NCBI GenBank assembly: GCA_964353405.1
Contig: CAYGWJ010000394.1
Span: 1 to 17,448, forward strand
Direction of reading: 5' to 3'
DNA from: JBGLNJ01 sp964353405
Lineage (GTDB): Bacteria > Chloroflexota > Anaerolineae > Fen-1058
DNA length: 17,448 nt
The position numbers and the translations under genes were made by a program. Each line of letters begins with the position of its first letter. Within the stretch, counting starts at the first letter, position 1. Positions 1-7,900 of the stretch are shown here, piece after piece. The notes beneath the pieces are model-generated. The model ran no database searches and was not told the DNA's origin. It worked only from the letters and a program-made list of their open reading frames with translations.

Positions 1-1
1 A

Positions 2-3000
2 GACCTTGACCTTGGAGCAACCGGTGCAATTGACGTTGCCCTGCCTAGTGCCCTAGGCCCGCCTACAGGGTACGGAACTGCAAGACTGTTAAGGTACGAT
101 ATTACAAGACGAAAAGAGATACGATATTACAAGCCCTTACAGACCGAAGAGTATCACAAGACACTCCGCCCCGACGAATCGCTCGATGCCTGCCGCCGCG
201 AAGTGATGGCGGCGCTGCAAGTGGGCATGGTCGCCAAGGTGGTTGCCAACGGCGCAAACGATGGAGAACAGCAGGTTGTGCCGCTCTTGTTGCCCAAGCT
301 GCACGCCTTCTTTTCGCAGGGGCGCGCGATCACTGCCTGCCTTACGCCGGATGGCCCACACCTCAACGACCGAGGCGAGCAGACGTGTCCAGTTTGCGCC
401 CATCAAGGCCGCCAGCGAGACACGCTGCCTCTCAACTTTTGCCGCGCCTGCGGCCAGGAATTCTATGGGGTCGCCATTGCCGAGGATGGAGCCGTCGCGC
501 CGCGCGAGATGGATACGCTTGAATACGAGGGACGGGCGGCCTACCTGTACCCCGCGCGGCACGACCCTGAGCAAGCGCCGTTGCCGGAGAACTGGTTCAC
601 GGCCAAGACGCACAAGCCGCGCAAGGATTATGCAGATTCGATTCCGCACGACGCGGTCTATTGCTCTGTCTGCAACCGGATTGACCCCGCTTGCCATCAC
701 GCCGAGCGAATGGACGTGTGCATCGTCCCGCTGCCGCTGTTGATTTGCCCCTCGTGCGGCGTCACCTACGACCGCCGCTCGCGCGAGTTCAACAAGCTGT
801 TCACCTTCGGCTCGGTGGGCCGCTCGACGGCGACCGATGTGCTGATCGGCAACACGCTCGCCAATTTGCCGGCCGACGAGCGCAAGATCATCGCGTTTTC
901 CGATAACCGCCAGGACACGGCGTTACAGGCCGCGCACCTCAACAACCTGCAAAAGCGTGTGCTGTTTCGCCGCAGTTTCTATCGCGCACTCGTCGAGGGC
1001 GGCTTTGTAGAACAGGGTGACACGCTGGAACTGAGCAGCGTCAGCTTGCGGATTTTCAAGACGCAAGAGAAATACAGCGTTATCCCGCCCTATTTGCGAG
1101 AGAAAGGCAAGTATCGAACGTCCCGCGCGGCAGACAAGCAGTACCAGGATTATCTGACCTACGCCGTCCTTCAAGACCTGGCCGCCACCCACCAGCGCAA
1201 TCACCAGAACCTTGAAGATGTGGGCCTGCTCGCCGTGACCTACGATGGCATTGACCGCCTGGCTCAGGACGAGGTCGTGTGGGCTAGACTGCCTGCGCTG
1301 GCCGCTGCCCCTGCGGACGTGCGTCGCGATTACTTGGTGGGCTTTCTCGACATCATGCGGCGGGAACTGGCGATTGCTCACTCTTTCCTCACGAACCCTT
1401 TCGAGTTTGAAGTCGAGGTGCGCGACAAGCTCAACGAAGCCGTGTTCTTTGACGCGGGCGGTTACGGCGGCGGGCCGGTGGGGTTCAGCGACGATGCGCC
1501 GACCGACGACCATAAAGCCACTGTGCGCAGGTTCACCACCGGGCGCGCGTTCGTGAACTGGACGCGGCGCGCACTGAGCGTAGATCGAGACACGGCGACT
1601 GACCTCATTCCAGCAGTGGTAGCCGCGCTCAAGCACAAGGATGCCGGGTTCCTCGTGGAGCACGCGATCAAGTTCGTCGGCCCGCTGACCATGCTCCCGC
1701 CCGACATCTTGACCTTCCAGGTGACGGATGAACGTCGGCACTGGCGCTGCCCCAAGTGCGGCCTGGTTCACCATTTCAAGGCTCTGCGCGTGTGCACGGG
1801 CGTCTCGTGCGCGAACCTGGGCCAGGAAGATTTCAGTGACAACTACTTCTTGCGCCAGTACACCACTCCGCTTGACGAGGCCGTGATCATTGAGGCCGAA
1901 GAGCACAGCGGCCAGGTGTCCGGCACAGATCGCAAGATCATCGAAGCGCGCTTCCGCGATCCCAAGGACTCGCTGAACGCCATCATCTGTACCCCGACGA
2001 TGGAACTGGGCATTGACATCGGTCAGCTTACGTCCGTCTTTATGCGGAATGTGCCGCCCAACCCGTCGAACTATGCTCAACGCGCGGGGCGCGCCGGCCG
2101 CAAGGGCCAGCCGTCGCTCATCAGCGTCTTTTGCGGCGTCGGCTCGTATCGCGGCCCGCACGACCAATACTTTTATCGCCATCCCGAAAAGATCATTGCC
2201 GGCAAGATCAGCGTGCCGCGCTTTTTGCTCGACAATGCAGCGCTCATGACGACACACACCCATTCGCTGATCCTGGAAACCATCGAAGAGAGGTTACCTG
2301 CCCATCCCGTCGAGATTCTCGATCTGTCACGCGAGGGCTTTCCGCTCTATGCCGATTTTCAAGAGACCTTTCGCCGCAAAGTAGACGAAGGCCAAGCCAG
2401 GATTGTACAGGCCGTCAACGAGGCGTTTGTAAAAGAAAAGGGTGCTTTTACGTGGTTTACAGACAAGTTTGTAGACAGCATCCTTGCCAGTTTCGTGGAT
2501 GACCTGGACGCCGCCTTTGGGCGCTGGCGCATTGAATACCGGCGGCTGCAAGAAGAGAGCGACGACATCCATCGCAAGACCAGCCAGGAGGGGCCGAACA
2601 AGGCGCTCTCGTTCCGCAAGGATATTGTGGATGGCCGAATGGCCGAGATGCGCGACGGCAAGGGCGCGTTTTACGTCTATCGCTACCTGGGCGCCGAAGG
2701 ATTCTTGCCCAACTATGCCTTTCCGCGCCTGCCGACCATCCTGTCCTTCTATGACGCTGAGGACCAGATCGAGCGCGATTCAGTTTTGGCGTTGCGTGAA
2801 TTTGCGCCAGGCAATAGCGTCTACTATCGCGGCAATCGCTATCTCGTCACGCACGCGCGTCCCAAGACACAGCAAAACAGGCCCGCGTTCGAGAAATTGC
2901 TGGTGTGCAAACACTGCGGGGCCGCCTATCTTGGCCAAGAAGCCGACGGGCGCGGTGCCTGTACAGTCTGTGGAAATTCGCTGGTGGGCACACATCCCAA

Positions 3001-4159
3001 TCCGTATGCGCTTGAAATGCCCGATATGTTTGCCAGGAAGCAGATGCGTATCACTGCGGACGAAGAAGAGCGCACACGCCTGGGCTACCTGGTCGAGCCG
3101 CATTATCAGATGGGGCAGCACGTCGAGCGATTTGTGATCAAGGCGGATGGCATCGAGCGCATGCGGCTTTCTTACGAGCATAACGGACGCATTATCATCG
3201 TCAATCGCGGCACACGCCAAAGCGAAAAAGAGGAAAAGGAACTGGGGTTCGTCTACTGCCAGGCATGCAACCGCTGGCTGTTTGGTGATGACAACATCGA
3301 AAACCACGTCAAGCCGGACAACGACCGCGCGTGTCCCAAACGCGCTCGCCCCGACCAGGTTGTGCGCGGAATTGAGCTGTACACTCACGCGCAGCATGAC
3401 GTCGTCACCGTGGATTGTCCATTGCCCACAGAACTAGCGCCTGACCAGAGCGAGAGCTTTTACGTGACGCTGCGCCACGCGCTGGAACAGGCATTGGCGA
3501 TCACGCTGGACCTGGACGACAACGAAGTGGACAGCTTTTTGATGCCGAATCCCAGCGCGCCCGGGCAATTCCGGCTGGTGCTGTTCGAGACGACCGAGGG
3601 CGGCAACGGCTCCGTGCGAGCACTGACCGAGGCCCCACGGCTGCAACAGGTCATTGAGCGCGCGCGAGAGATTCTGCACGAAGGCGAAGAAGGCTGCGAG
3701 AAGGCGTGCTATGACTGCCTGTGCCATTTCTACAACCAGATTGATCACGAGTTGCTGGACCGCCGTCTCGTCTTGCCCTTTCTGCGATCACTCGCATCAC
3801 TCGCCGTCGAGCCGGCCGAGGATTCAGCAGCAGGGCCGACGTTTGACGAACTCGAAGCACTATGCCAGTCCGAATTTGAAAAGCGCGTGCTGCGCGAGAT
3901 TCAGCAGCGCGGCCTGCCTCTGCCTGATGCAGCGCAGAAGGTGATTTACGATGGCGATGCACCGGTTGCCTCTGCTGACTTTTTCTACAAGCCACACACT
4001 CTGGTATTTGTAGATGGCTCACCGCACTATCGGGACTATATCGCGGCGGCAGATCAGACGAAGCGTAGGCGGCTCAAAGCGATGGGGTACCGGACAGTTG
4101 CCGTGACCGATGCAACCCTCGATGAAGCATTAGACCAGTACATTCATCGGTCACTATGA
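2..4159 (+). CDS. Large SF2 helicase with DUF1998/MZB domain (DruE/COG1205-like), 5' partial
   Basis: This is the C-terminal 1,385 codons of a long superfamily 2 helicase. The frame is open from base 2 with no stop, so the gene either enters from the left or is broken there; GTG 203 and ATG 206 are only internal candidates. Visible parts, in order: zinc ribbons at about 385-455 and 663-757; a helicase motif with FSDNRQDTALQAAH (about 890-935); another Cys cluster (1748-1812); motif V with TPTMELGIDIG (about 1990-2025); motif VI QRAGRAGRKG (about 2080-2108); further CxxC pairs near 2907-2975 and 3256; the DUF1998/MZB signature CEKACYDC plus NQIDHELLDR (about 3695-3760); and a nuclease-like tail with VDGSPH and KRRRLKAMGY (about 4005-4100). 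The RecA1 domain with Walker A and DEAD/DEAH box is absent. Family knowledge: such proteins serve in DNA repair (MrfA) or phage defence (DISARM, Druantia). A defence role here is inference, since no partner gene is visible. Confidence 0.85.
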   Translation, partial: DLDLGATGAIDVALPSALGPPTGYGTARLLRYDITRRKEIRYYKPLQTEEYHKTLRPDESLDACRREVMAALQVGMVAKVVANGANDGEQQVVPLLLPKLHAFFSQGRAITACLTPDGPHLNDRGEQTCPVCAHQGRQRDTLPLNFCRACGQEFYGVAIAEDGAVAPREMDTLEYEGRAAYLYPARHDPEQAPLPENWFTAKTHKPRKDYADSIPHDAVYCSVCNRIDPACHHAERMDVCIVPLPLLICPSCGVTYDRRSREFNKLFTFGSVGRSTATDVLIGNTLANLPADERKIIAFSDNRQDTALQAAHLNNLQKRVLFRRSFYRALVEGGFVEQGDTLELSSVSLRIFKTQEKYSVIPPYLREKGKYRTSRAADKQYQDYLTYAVLQDLAATHQRNHQNLEDVGLLAVTYDGIDRLAQDEVVWARLPALAAAPADVRRDYLVGFLDIMRRELAIAHSFLTNPFEFEVEVRDKLNEAVFFDAGGYGGGPVGFSDDAPTDDHKATVRRFTTGRAFVNWTRRALSVDRDTATDLIPAVVAALKHKDAGFLVEHAIKFVGPLTMLPPDILTFQVTDERRHWRCPKCGLVHHFKALRVCTGVSCANLGQEDFSDNYFLRQYTTPLDEAVIIEAEEHSGQVSGTDRKIIEARFRDPKDSLNAIICTPTMELGIDIGQLTSVFMRNVPPNPSNYAQRAGRAGRKGQPSLISVFCGVGSYRGPHDQYFYRHPEKIIAGKISVPRFLLDNAALMTTHTHSLILETIEERLPAHPVEILDLSREGFPLYADFQETFRRKVDEGQARIVQAVNEAFVKEKGAFTWFTDKFVDSILASFVDDLDAAFGRWRIEYRRLQEESDDIHRKTSQEGPNKALSFRKDIVDGRMAEMRDGKGAFYVYRYLGAEGFLPNYAFPRLPTILSFYDAEDQIERDSVLALREFAPGNSVYYRGNRYLVTHARPKTQQNRPAFEKLLVCKHCGAAYLGQEADGRGACTVCGNSLVGTHPNPYALEMPDMFARKQMRITADEEERTRLGYLVEPHYQMGQHVERFVIKADGIERMRLSYEHNGRIIIVNRGTRQSEKEEKELGFVYCQACNRWLFGDDNIENHVKPDNDRACPKRARPDQVVRGIELYTHAQHDVVTVDCPLPTELAPDQSESFYVTLRHALEQALAITLDLDDNEVDSFLMPNPSAPGQFRLVLFETTEGGNGSVRALTEAPRLQQVIERAREILHEGEEGCEKACYDCLCHFYNQIDHELLDRRLVLPFLRSLASLAVEPAEDSAAGPTFDELEALCQSEFEKRVLREIQQRGLPLPDAAQKVIYDGDAPVASADFFYKPHTLVFVDGSPHYRDYIAAADQTKRRRLKAMGYRTVAVTDATLDEALDQYIHRSL
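95..133. repeat. 14-bp direct repeat, 25-bp period
   Basis: TACGATATTACAAG occurs at 95-108 and again at 120-133, a shift of 25 bp. Because 25 is not a multiple of three, the two copies are read in different frames. The sequence downstream of the second copy reads as convincing helicase protein, while the sequence upstream is less protein-like. This could be a small duplication at a rearrangement junction or an assembly artefact. Confidence 0.6.
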
Positions 4160-4318
4160 TCGGCTCCCCTTTACATCAGAGCAGACCGGCGAGTTTGCCC
4201 GCAATTTGTTGACATCTGGTTAACTGAGGCTGAGCAGCGCGAGTGAAAGCAGCGTGTGAGAGGCAACGCAGGCGGTTTGCATGGCATGACAGCCGAGTCG
4301 TGTGCAACGCCGACTAAC

Positions 4319-4528
4319 TCAGCCGCTCGGTCGGTCCCCCATCAGCTCCTGGCACAAATGCACTCCGCTCATCGCATCAGCCACCCAGTGATCCGCACCG
4401 ACGTAACGGCAGATCTGATCGTCAATCATGCCGCCGCCGATAATGATAGGGAACGACTCCAGCACTGCGTCTTCTTCGAGGTCTGCCAGGAGCTTGACCA
4501 GTTCGATCTGTTGGATCACCGCGTTCAT
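4319..4528 (-). pseudogene. Truncated cobalamin (B12)-binding domain remnant or small ORF
   Basis: This is a 69-codon minus-strand reading frame starting at ATG 4528. It has a good ribosome site, AAAGGAGA, 6 nt upstream of the ATG, and ends at TGA 4321-4319. The segments FPIIIGGGMI and VGADHWVADAMSGVHLCQEL match the last third of corrinoid or methyltransferase B12-binding domains, where the usual form is a hydrophobic strand, GG, then IGAD.YA.DA..AV. The cobalamin-ligating DxHxxG motif and the first strands are missing, and upstream sequence on this strand does not read as that domain in the frames I examined. It is therefore probably the end of a decayed corrinoid protein gene, although the intact ribosome site leaves open a short expressed peptide. 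The family match is by eye. Confidence 0.5.
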
Positions 4529-4663
4529 GCCTTGTCTCCTTTGCCGGCTCGACCTGCTTCGGGAATGCCCACTTTGGTAGTAAAACGACGAAAAAGCGCA
4601 GGTCGCTAGCCCGCACTGCTTCACATCGCCGCTGCAACTATGTAGGTGAGCAGAATTAATCTG

Positions 4664-4672
4664 TGGTATTAT
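4664..4672 (+). promoter_or_regulatory. Candidate extended -10 promoter for DUF2905-queA
   Basis: TGG followed by TATTAT (4667-4672) forms an extended -10 about 50 nt upstream of the DUF2905 start. No good -35 is visible. The opposite strand carries a perfect TATAAT at 4673-4668 facing the B12-domain remnant, so the spot could be bidirectional. This is weak evidence because these hexamers are short. Confidence 0.35.
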
Positions 4673-4721
4673 ATGTCTGGTTCGGAGCGGACGATCTCGG
4701 TACGCAGGGTAAAGAGTGGGC

Positions 4722-4955
4722 ATGAGCGATTTTAGTGACCTGGGCAAATTTATCGCGCTGGCCGGGGCAGCGTTGTTGATCTTGGGCGGCCTGCTCTGGT
4801 TGGTGGGCAAGGCGCCGTTGCTGGGCAACCTGCCGGGCGACATTCGCCTCCAGCGCGGAAACGTGTCCTGCTTTTTCCCGCTCACGACCATGATCATCGT
4901 GAGCGTGCTGTTGAGCTTGGTGCTGAACATTGTCATTCGGCTGTTGCGCAAATAG
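4722..4955 (+). CDS. DUF2905 family small membrane protein
   Basis: This 77-residue protein has two transmembrane helices, at about residues 9-28 and 51-73. Between them is the family-typical segment LGNLPGDIRLQRGN followed by FPL, which identifies DUF2905. Its function is unknown. ATG 4722 is preferred over the in-frame GTG at 4716 because the Shine-Dalgarno-like AAAGAG ends only a few bases upstream. The next gene, queA, starts 23 nt after its stop, so the two are probably cotranscribed. DUF2905 genes often sit beside queA or ruvAB in other bacteria (from memory), which fits this position but does not define a role. Confidence 0.8.
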   Translation: MSDFSDLGKFIALAGAALLILGGLLWLVGKAPLLGNLPGDIRLQRGNVSCFFPLTTMIIVSVLLSLVLNIVIRLLRK

Positions 4956-4978
4956 CGCGACATTGATAAGGCAGAGTG

Positions 4979-6061
4979 ATGCAGACCAGTGAGCTGGATT
5001 ACGACCTTCCGCAAGAGTTGATTGCTCAGACTCCCATCGAGCCGCGCGACGCGGCTCGGCTGCTGGTCATCAACCGCAAGACCGGCCAGTTGACTCACCG
5101 GGTCTTTGGGGACATGGTCGAATACCTCTACCCCGGCGATTTGCTCGTGGCTAACGAGAGCCGCGTGATTCCGGCGCGCCTGCGAGCGCGCAAAGCCAGG
5201 ACGGGCGGGGAAGTGGAATTGTTGCTGTTGCGCCGCCTCGACGAGCGGACATGGCAGTCGCTCGCCGGGGGCAAGCGCGTCCAGGCCGGGACGCAACTTG
5301 ACGTGCTTGACAGGTCCGGGCGTAGTGTATTGCGCGCCGAGGTGACCCAGGCGGGCGAGGGGCCGCAGCGGATCGTCCAGTTCAATGAACCGGTTGAGGC
5401 CTATTTTGACGCAGTGGGCATCACGCCGTTGCCGCCCTATATCCATGCGCCGCTGGCCGACCCAGAGCGTTACCAGACCATCTATTCGCACACGCCCGGC
5501 TCGGCGGCTGCGCCGACGGCGGGCCTGCACTTTACGCCGGACTTGATGCTGGCCCTGCGCCGCCAGGGCGTCGAATTTGCGTTCGTCACGTTGCACGTCG
5601 GGCTGGATACCTTTCAGCCGGTGGACGAGGAGCGTGTCGAAGAGCACCGCATCCACACCGAGTGGTGTTCCCTTTCGCCCGAGATAGCCCGGCAGATCAA
5701 CCAGGCCAGGCTGGCTGGCAAGCGCATCATTGCCGTTGGCACGACGACAGTGCGCGTCCTCGAGACCGCTGCCCGCAAATCTCAACGGTCAGATTCCAAA
5801 TGCCGGCCGGACGGGAGCGCGCCAACCTGCGGCTGGCAGACGGTGAGCGCGTTCGAGGGATTCACTGACTTGTTCATTTACCCCGGCTTTCAGTTCTGCG
5901 TCGTGGATGCCATGCTCACCAATTTTCATTTGCCGCGCAGCACGTTGCTGGCGCTGGTGTCGGCCTTTGCCGGGCGCGGCCTCATCTTCCACGCCTACCA
6001 AGAGGCCATCCGGGAGCGCTATCGTTTTTACTCCTTCGGCGACGCAATGTTCCTCATGTGA
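4979..6061 (+). CDS. queA: S-adenosylmethionine:tRNA ribosyltransferase-isomerase QueA
   Basis: QueA transfers and isomerises the ribosyl part of S-adenosylmethionine onto 7-aminomethyl-7-deazaguanine at tRNA position 34, giving epoxyqueuosine in the queuosine pathway. It is recognised by the N-terminal YDLPQELIAQTPIEPRDAAR, then LVANESRVIPARL, GITPLPPYIH, the hallmark PTAGLHFTPDL, VTLHVGLDTFQPV, and the C-terminal FIYPGFQF and TNFHLPRSTLLALVSAFAG. Length (360 aa) is normal. ATG 4979 is chosen over GTG 4976 because AAGG lies 7 nt upstream. A hydrophilic insertion of roughly 15-20 residues (about 5776-5845, including KSQRSDSKCRPDG) precedes the FTDLFIYPG strand. It follows the DUF2905 gene closely, and a new promoter lies downstream of it. 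Confidence 0.97.
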   Translation: MQTSELDYDLPQELIAQTPIEPRDAARLLVINRKTGQLTHRVFGDMVEYLYPGDLLVANESRVIPARLRARKARTGGEVELLLLRRLDERTWQSLAGGKRVQAGTQLDVLDRSGRSVLRAEVTQAGEGPQRIVQFNEPVEAYFDAVGITPLPPYIHAPLADPERYQTIYSHTPGSAAAPTAGLHFTPDLMLALRRQGVEFAFVTLHVGLDTFQPVDEERVEEHRIHTEWCSLSPEIARQINQARLAGKRIIAVGTTTVRVLETAARKSQRSDSKCRPDGSAPTCGWQTVSAFEGFTDLFIYPGFQFCVVDAMLTNFHLPRSTLLALVSAFAGRGLIFHAYQEAIRERYRFYSFGDAMFLM

Positions 6062-6098
6062 CCCCCCTGAGAAGGTCGCAGTGCCTTCCTTGGCCGAT

Positions 6099-6128
6099 TT
6101 GCGTTCTTATGAAAAGTTGTGCTATAAT
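6099..6128 (+). promoter_or_regulatory. Sigma-70-like promoter upstream of the Xer recombinase gene
   Basis: A perfect TATAAT at 6123-6128 is preceded by TGC, making an extended -10. A partial -35, TTGCGT, lies at 6099-6104 with an 18-bp spacer. Transcription would start near 6135, leaving a leader of about 45 nt before the recombinase ATG, so this gene is probably not dependent on queA transcription. Confidence 0.6.
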
Positions 6129-6178
6129 CTCACCAGTCTGGGTTGTGAGGTTCGCGCAGACGCGGCAAGGAGCGACCT

Positions 6179-7108
6179 ATGCGCCAGCAATTGGAAAACT
6201 ATTTGCACTACTTGTCCGTCGAAAAAGGCCACTCGGAAAACACGCTAGTGGCCTATCGCAACGACCTGGGTCAATTTGTCGGATACCTGGAAGCCTGCGT
6301 TCCACTTCCTGCCCACTGGGGTCAAGTCAGTAAAGATATGATTGTTGCTTATCTCACCCAGCTTCGGGAGCGCGGGTATGCCTCTTCGACCATCGCCCGC
6401 AAAGTGGCGGCGCTCAAGTCATTCTTTCATTTCCTGATCACAGAGGGGCTGATCGGCGACGACCCGACGACGTCGCTGGACTCGCCCAAGGTCAAGAAGC
6501 GGTTGCCCCGCACGCTGACGGGCGAGGATGTAGAGAAGCTGTTGACGGCGACCACGCGCGAGGTCGGGCCCAAGGCTCAACGCGACACAGCTCTCCTCGA
6601 ATTGCTCTATGCCACCGGGATGCGCGTCACAGAACTGGTGACGCTGGCGATGGACGACGTGAACCTGGTCGCGGCTATCGTGCGCGTCCGCCACGGTAAG
6701 GGCAACAAGGAGCGCATCATTCCCATCCACGAACGGGCGGTTGCCGCTTTGAAGGTTTATGTCGAGCGCGGACGCCCGTCGCTGGCCCGGCCCGAAGTGG
6801 ACACTCGCGCACTGTTCTTGAACCACCGGGGTCAGCAGCTCACTCGCCAGGGGACGTGGCTCATTATCAAAGAGTACGCCCGGGCCGCTGGCATACAGTC
6901 GTCGGTGACGCCGCACGTGCTGCGCCACTCGTTCGCAACGCACATGCTGGAAAGCCAGCAAGCCACGCTGGCCGATGTGCAGCATTTTCTGGGTCACGCC
7001 AACATATCCACGACTCAGATTTACACGCAGGTCACTGGGGAACACAAGCGCCGGGTGTATGACGAAGCGCATCCCCGCGCAAAAGAGTTGACGCCCGAAC
7101 CGGTCTAG
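6179..7108 (+). CDS. xerD: Site-specific tyrosine recombinase XerC/XerD
   Basis: This tyrosine recombinase resolves chromosome dimers at dif sites. The length is 309 aa. An N-terminal core-binding SAM-like domain covers about residues 1-85, with typical SENTLVAYRNDL. The catalytic domain has all active-site residues: R149 (ATGMRVTEL), K174 (HGKGNKER), H246 and R249 (HVLRHSFATHML), H273 (LGHANISTTQ) and nucleophile Y282 (QIYTQV). The spacing is nearly the same as in E. coli XerD (R148, K172, H244, R247, H270, Y279). The start is supported by AAGGAG 6 nt before ATG 6179. XerC and XerD cannot be separated reliably by eye: the linker (SPKVKKRLPRTL) looks XerD-like, while the C-terminus VYDEAHPRAK is closer to XerC. 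FtsK, its usual activator, is encoded about 5 kb downstream. No integrase-style neighbours or att sites are seen. Confidence 0.93.
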   Translation: MRQQLENYLHYLSVEKGHSENTLVAYRNDLGQFVGYLEACVPLPAHWGQVSKDMIVAYLTQLRERGYASSTIARKVAALKSFFHFLITEGLIGDDPTTSLDSPKVKKRLPRTLTGEDVEKLLTATTREVGPKAQRDTALLELLYATGMRVTELVTLAMDDVNLVAAIVRVRHGKGNKERIIPIHERAVAALKVYVERGRPSLARPEVDTRALFLNHRGQQLTRQGTWLIIKEYARAAGIQSSVTPHVLRHSFATHMLESQQATLADVQHFLGHANISTTQIYTQVTGEHKRRVYDEAHPRAKELTPEPV

Positions 7109-7166
7109 GCCGGGTCTCACACGGAACGCGCACCTGGCCGGGCCAGCCTCAAACAGGAGCGAGCAT

Positions 7167-7835
7167 ATGGGTTACCTTGAAGGCTTGATGGGCAACAACG
7201 AGCGTATCGTGCTGACGACACGCCAGCATTGGATTACGCTCATCGGCAGTCTGATCGTCAACGGTTTCCTCATCTTGTTGTTATGGGGAATTGGGATTAT
7301 CGTCTTGGGAGTGACCAGATCCCTCTTGAAGGGATTGTCCTGGGTCCCGCTCGCCGTGTTGGCGGTGTTCTCGCTCGTTTTCCTCTGGCGGCTGGTCCTG
7401 GATGTGTTGCACTGGGCCAACGACGTTTACGCTGTGACCAATCGGCGCATTATTCAAATCTCGGGCATCATTAACAAGCACAGTATAGACTCGTCGCTGG
7501 AAAAGATCAATGACCTGGTGTTGAACCAGTCCATGTTGGGTCGGATGCTGGGATATGGCGACCTGGAAATCCTGACCGGCAGCGAGATGGGTGCGAATCT
7601 GCTGCGGCGAATTGCAGACCCGGTGCGCTTCAAGACCGAGATGCTCAACCAGAAAGAAGCGATGCACGATAAGGATGCCTTTGATTCCAAGGCCAAGCGC
7701 ACGCTGAATGCCGAAGCGCCGACGGCGGGTGACGTCCCTGAACTCATTGGCGAGCTGGATGAATTGCGCAAAAAAGGGCTCATCACCGATGCCGAGTTTC
7801 AGGAGAAAAAGGCCAAGTTGCTCTCTCGAATTTAG
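7167..7835 (+). CDS. Membrane protein with bacterial PH (bPH2/DUF304) domain and C-terminal SHOCT
   Basis: This 222-residue protein has two transmembrane helices (about residues 22-50 and 57-80), followed by a bPH2-type domain (about 82-158). That domain includes VYAVTNRRIIQISG, IDSSLEKINDLVLNQS and MLGYGDLEI, typical of DUF304 membrane proteins. A charged linker leads to a SHOCT motif at the end (about 192-222, ELIGELDELRKKGLITDAEF), a short domain common at the ends of membrane or oligomeric proteins. AGGAG 7 nt upstream supports ATG 7167. The exact role is unknown; bPH2 proteins are thought to act at the membrane as scaffolds. It is followed by a strong intrinsic terminator, so it ends a transcription unit that probably starts at the Xer promoter. 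Confidence 0.88.
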   Translation: MGYLEGLMGNNERIVLTTRQHWITLIGSLIVNGFLILLLWGIGIIVLGVTRSLLKGLSWVPLAVLAVFSLVFLWRLVLDVLHWANDVYAVTNRRIIQISGIINKHSIDSSLEKINDLVLNQSMLGRMLGYGDLEILTGSEMGANLLRRIADPVRFKTEMLNQKEAMHDKDAFDSKAKRTLNAEAPTAGDVPELIGELDELRKKGLITDAEFQEKKAKLLSRI

Positions 7836-7845
7836 GGCAAATCAG

Positions 7846-7883
7846 AAACCCGTTTTCCGCCAGGCTGCGGAAACGGGTTTTTT
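7846..7883 (+). terminator. Rho-independent terminator after the bPH2-SHOCT gene
   Basis: The left arm AAACCCGTTTTCCGC (7846-7860) pairs with GCGGAAACGGGTTT (7867-7880) with one bulged T and the loop CAGGCT. A run of six T's ends at 7883. This is a textbook intrinsic terminator. It stands only 17 nt before the purine nucleoside phosphorylase start codon. Confidence 0.9.
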
Positions 7884-7900
7884 AGATCATAAGGAGTCTT

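Noticed and set aside
923..2263. 446-residue minus-strand open frame inside the helicase gene
   Set aside because: It is antisense shadow of a well-supported helicase region containing motifs V and VI, with no recognisable domain.
4209..4214. TTGACA as a -35 element after the helicase gene
   Set aside because: There is no -10-like hexamer at 16-18 bp and no + strand gene nearby to drive.
4319..5785. 488-residue minus-strand open frame across queA
   Set aside because: Most of it is a shadow of queA, which has clear family motifs. Only the last 69 codons (4319-4528), outside queA, have independent support.
6071..6088. GAAGG/CCTTC hairpin after queA as a terminator
   Set aside because: The stem is only 5 bp and no U-run follows, so it does not meet terminator criteria.
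6179..7108. Xer-like recombinase as a phage or integron integrase
   Set aside because: Its length, catalytic spacing and neighbours fit a chromosomal XerC/D. No att-like repeats, phage genes or cassette arrays are present.
7134..7146. CTGGCC-G-GGCCAG dyad upstream of the bPH2 gene
   Set aside because: A one-base centre cannot form a good hairpin loop, and there is no regulator or second copy to support an operator. It is likely chance in GC-rich DNA.
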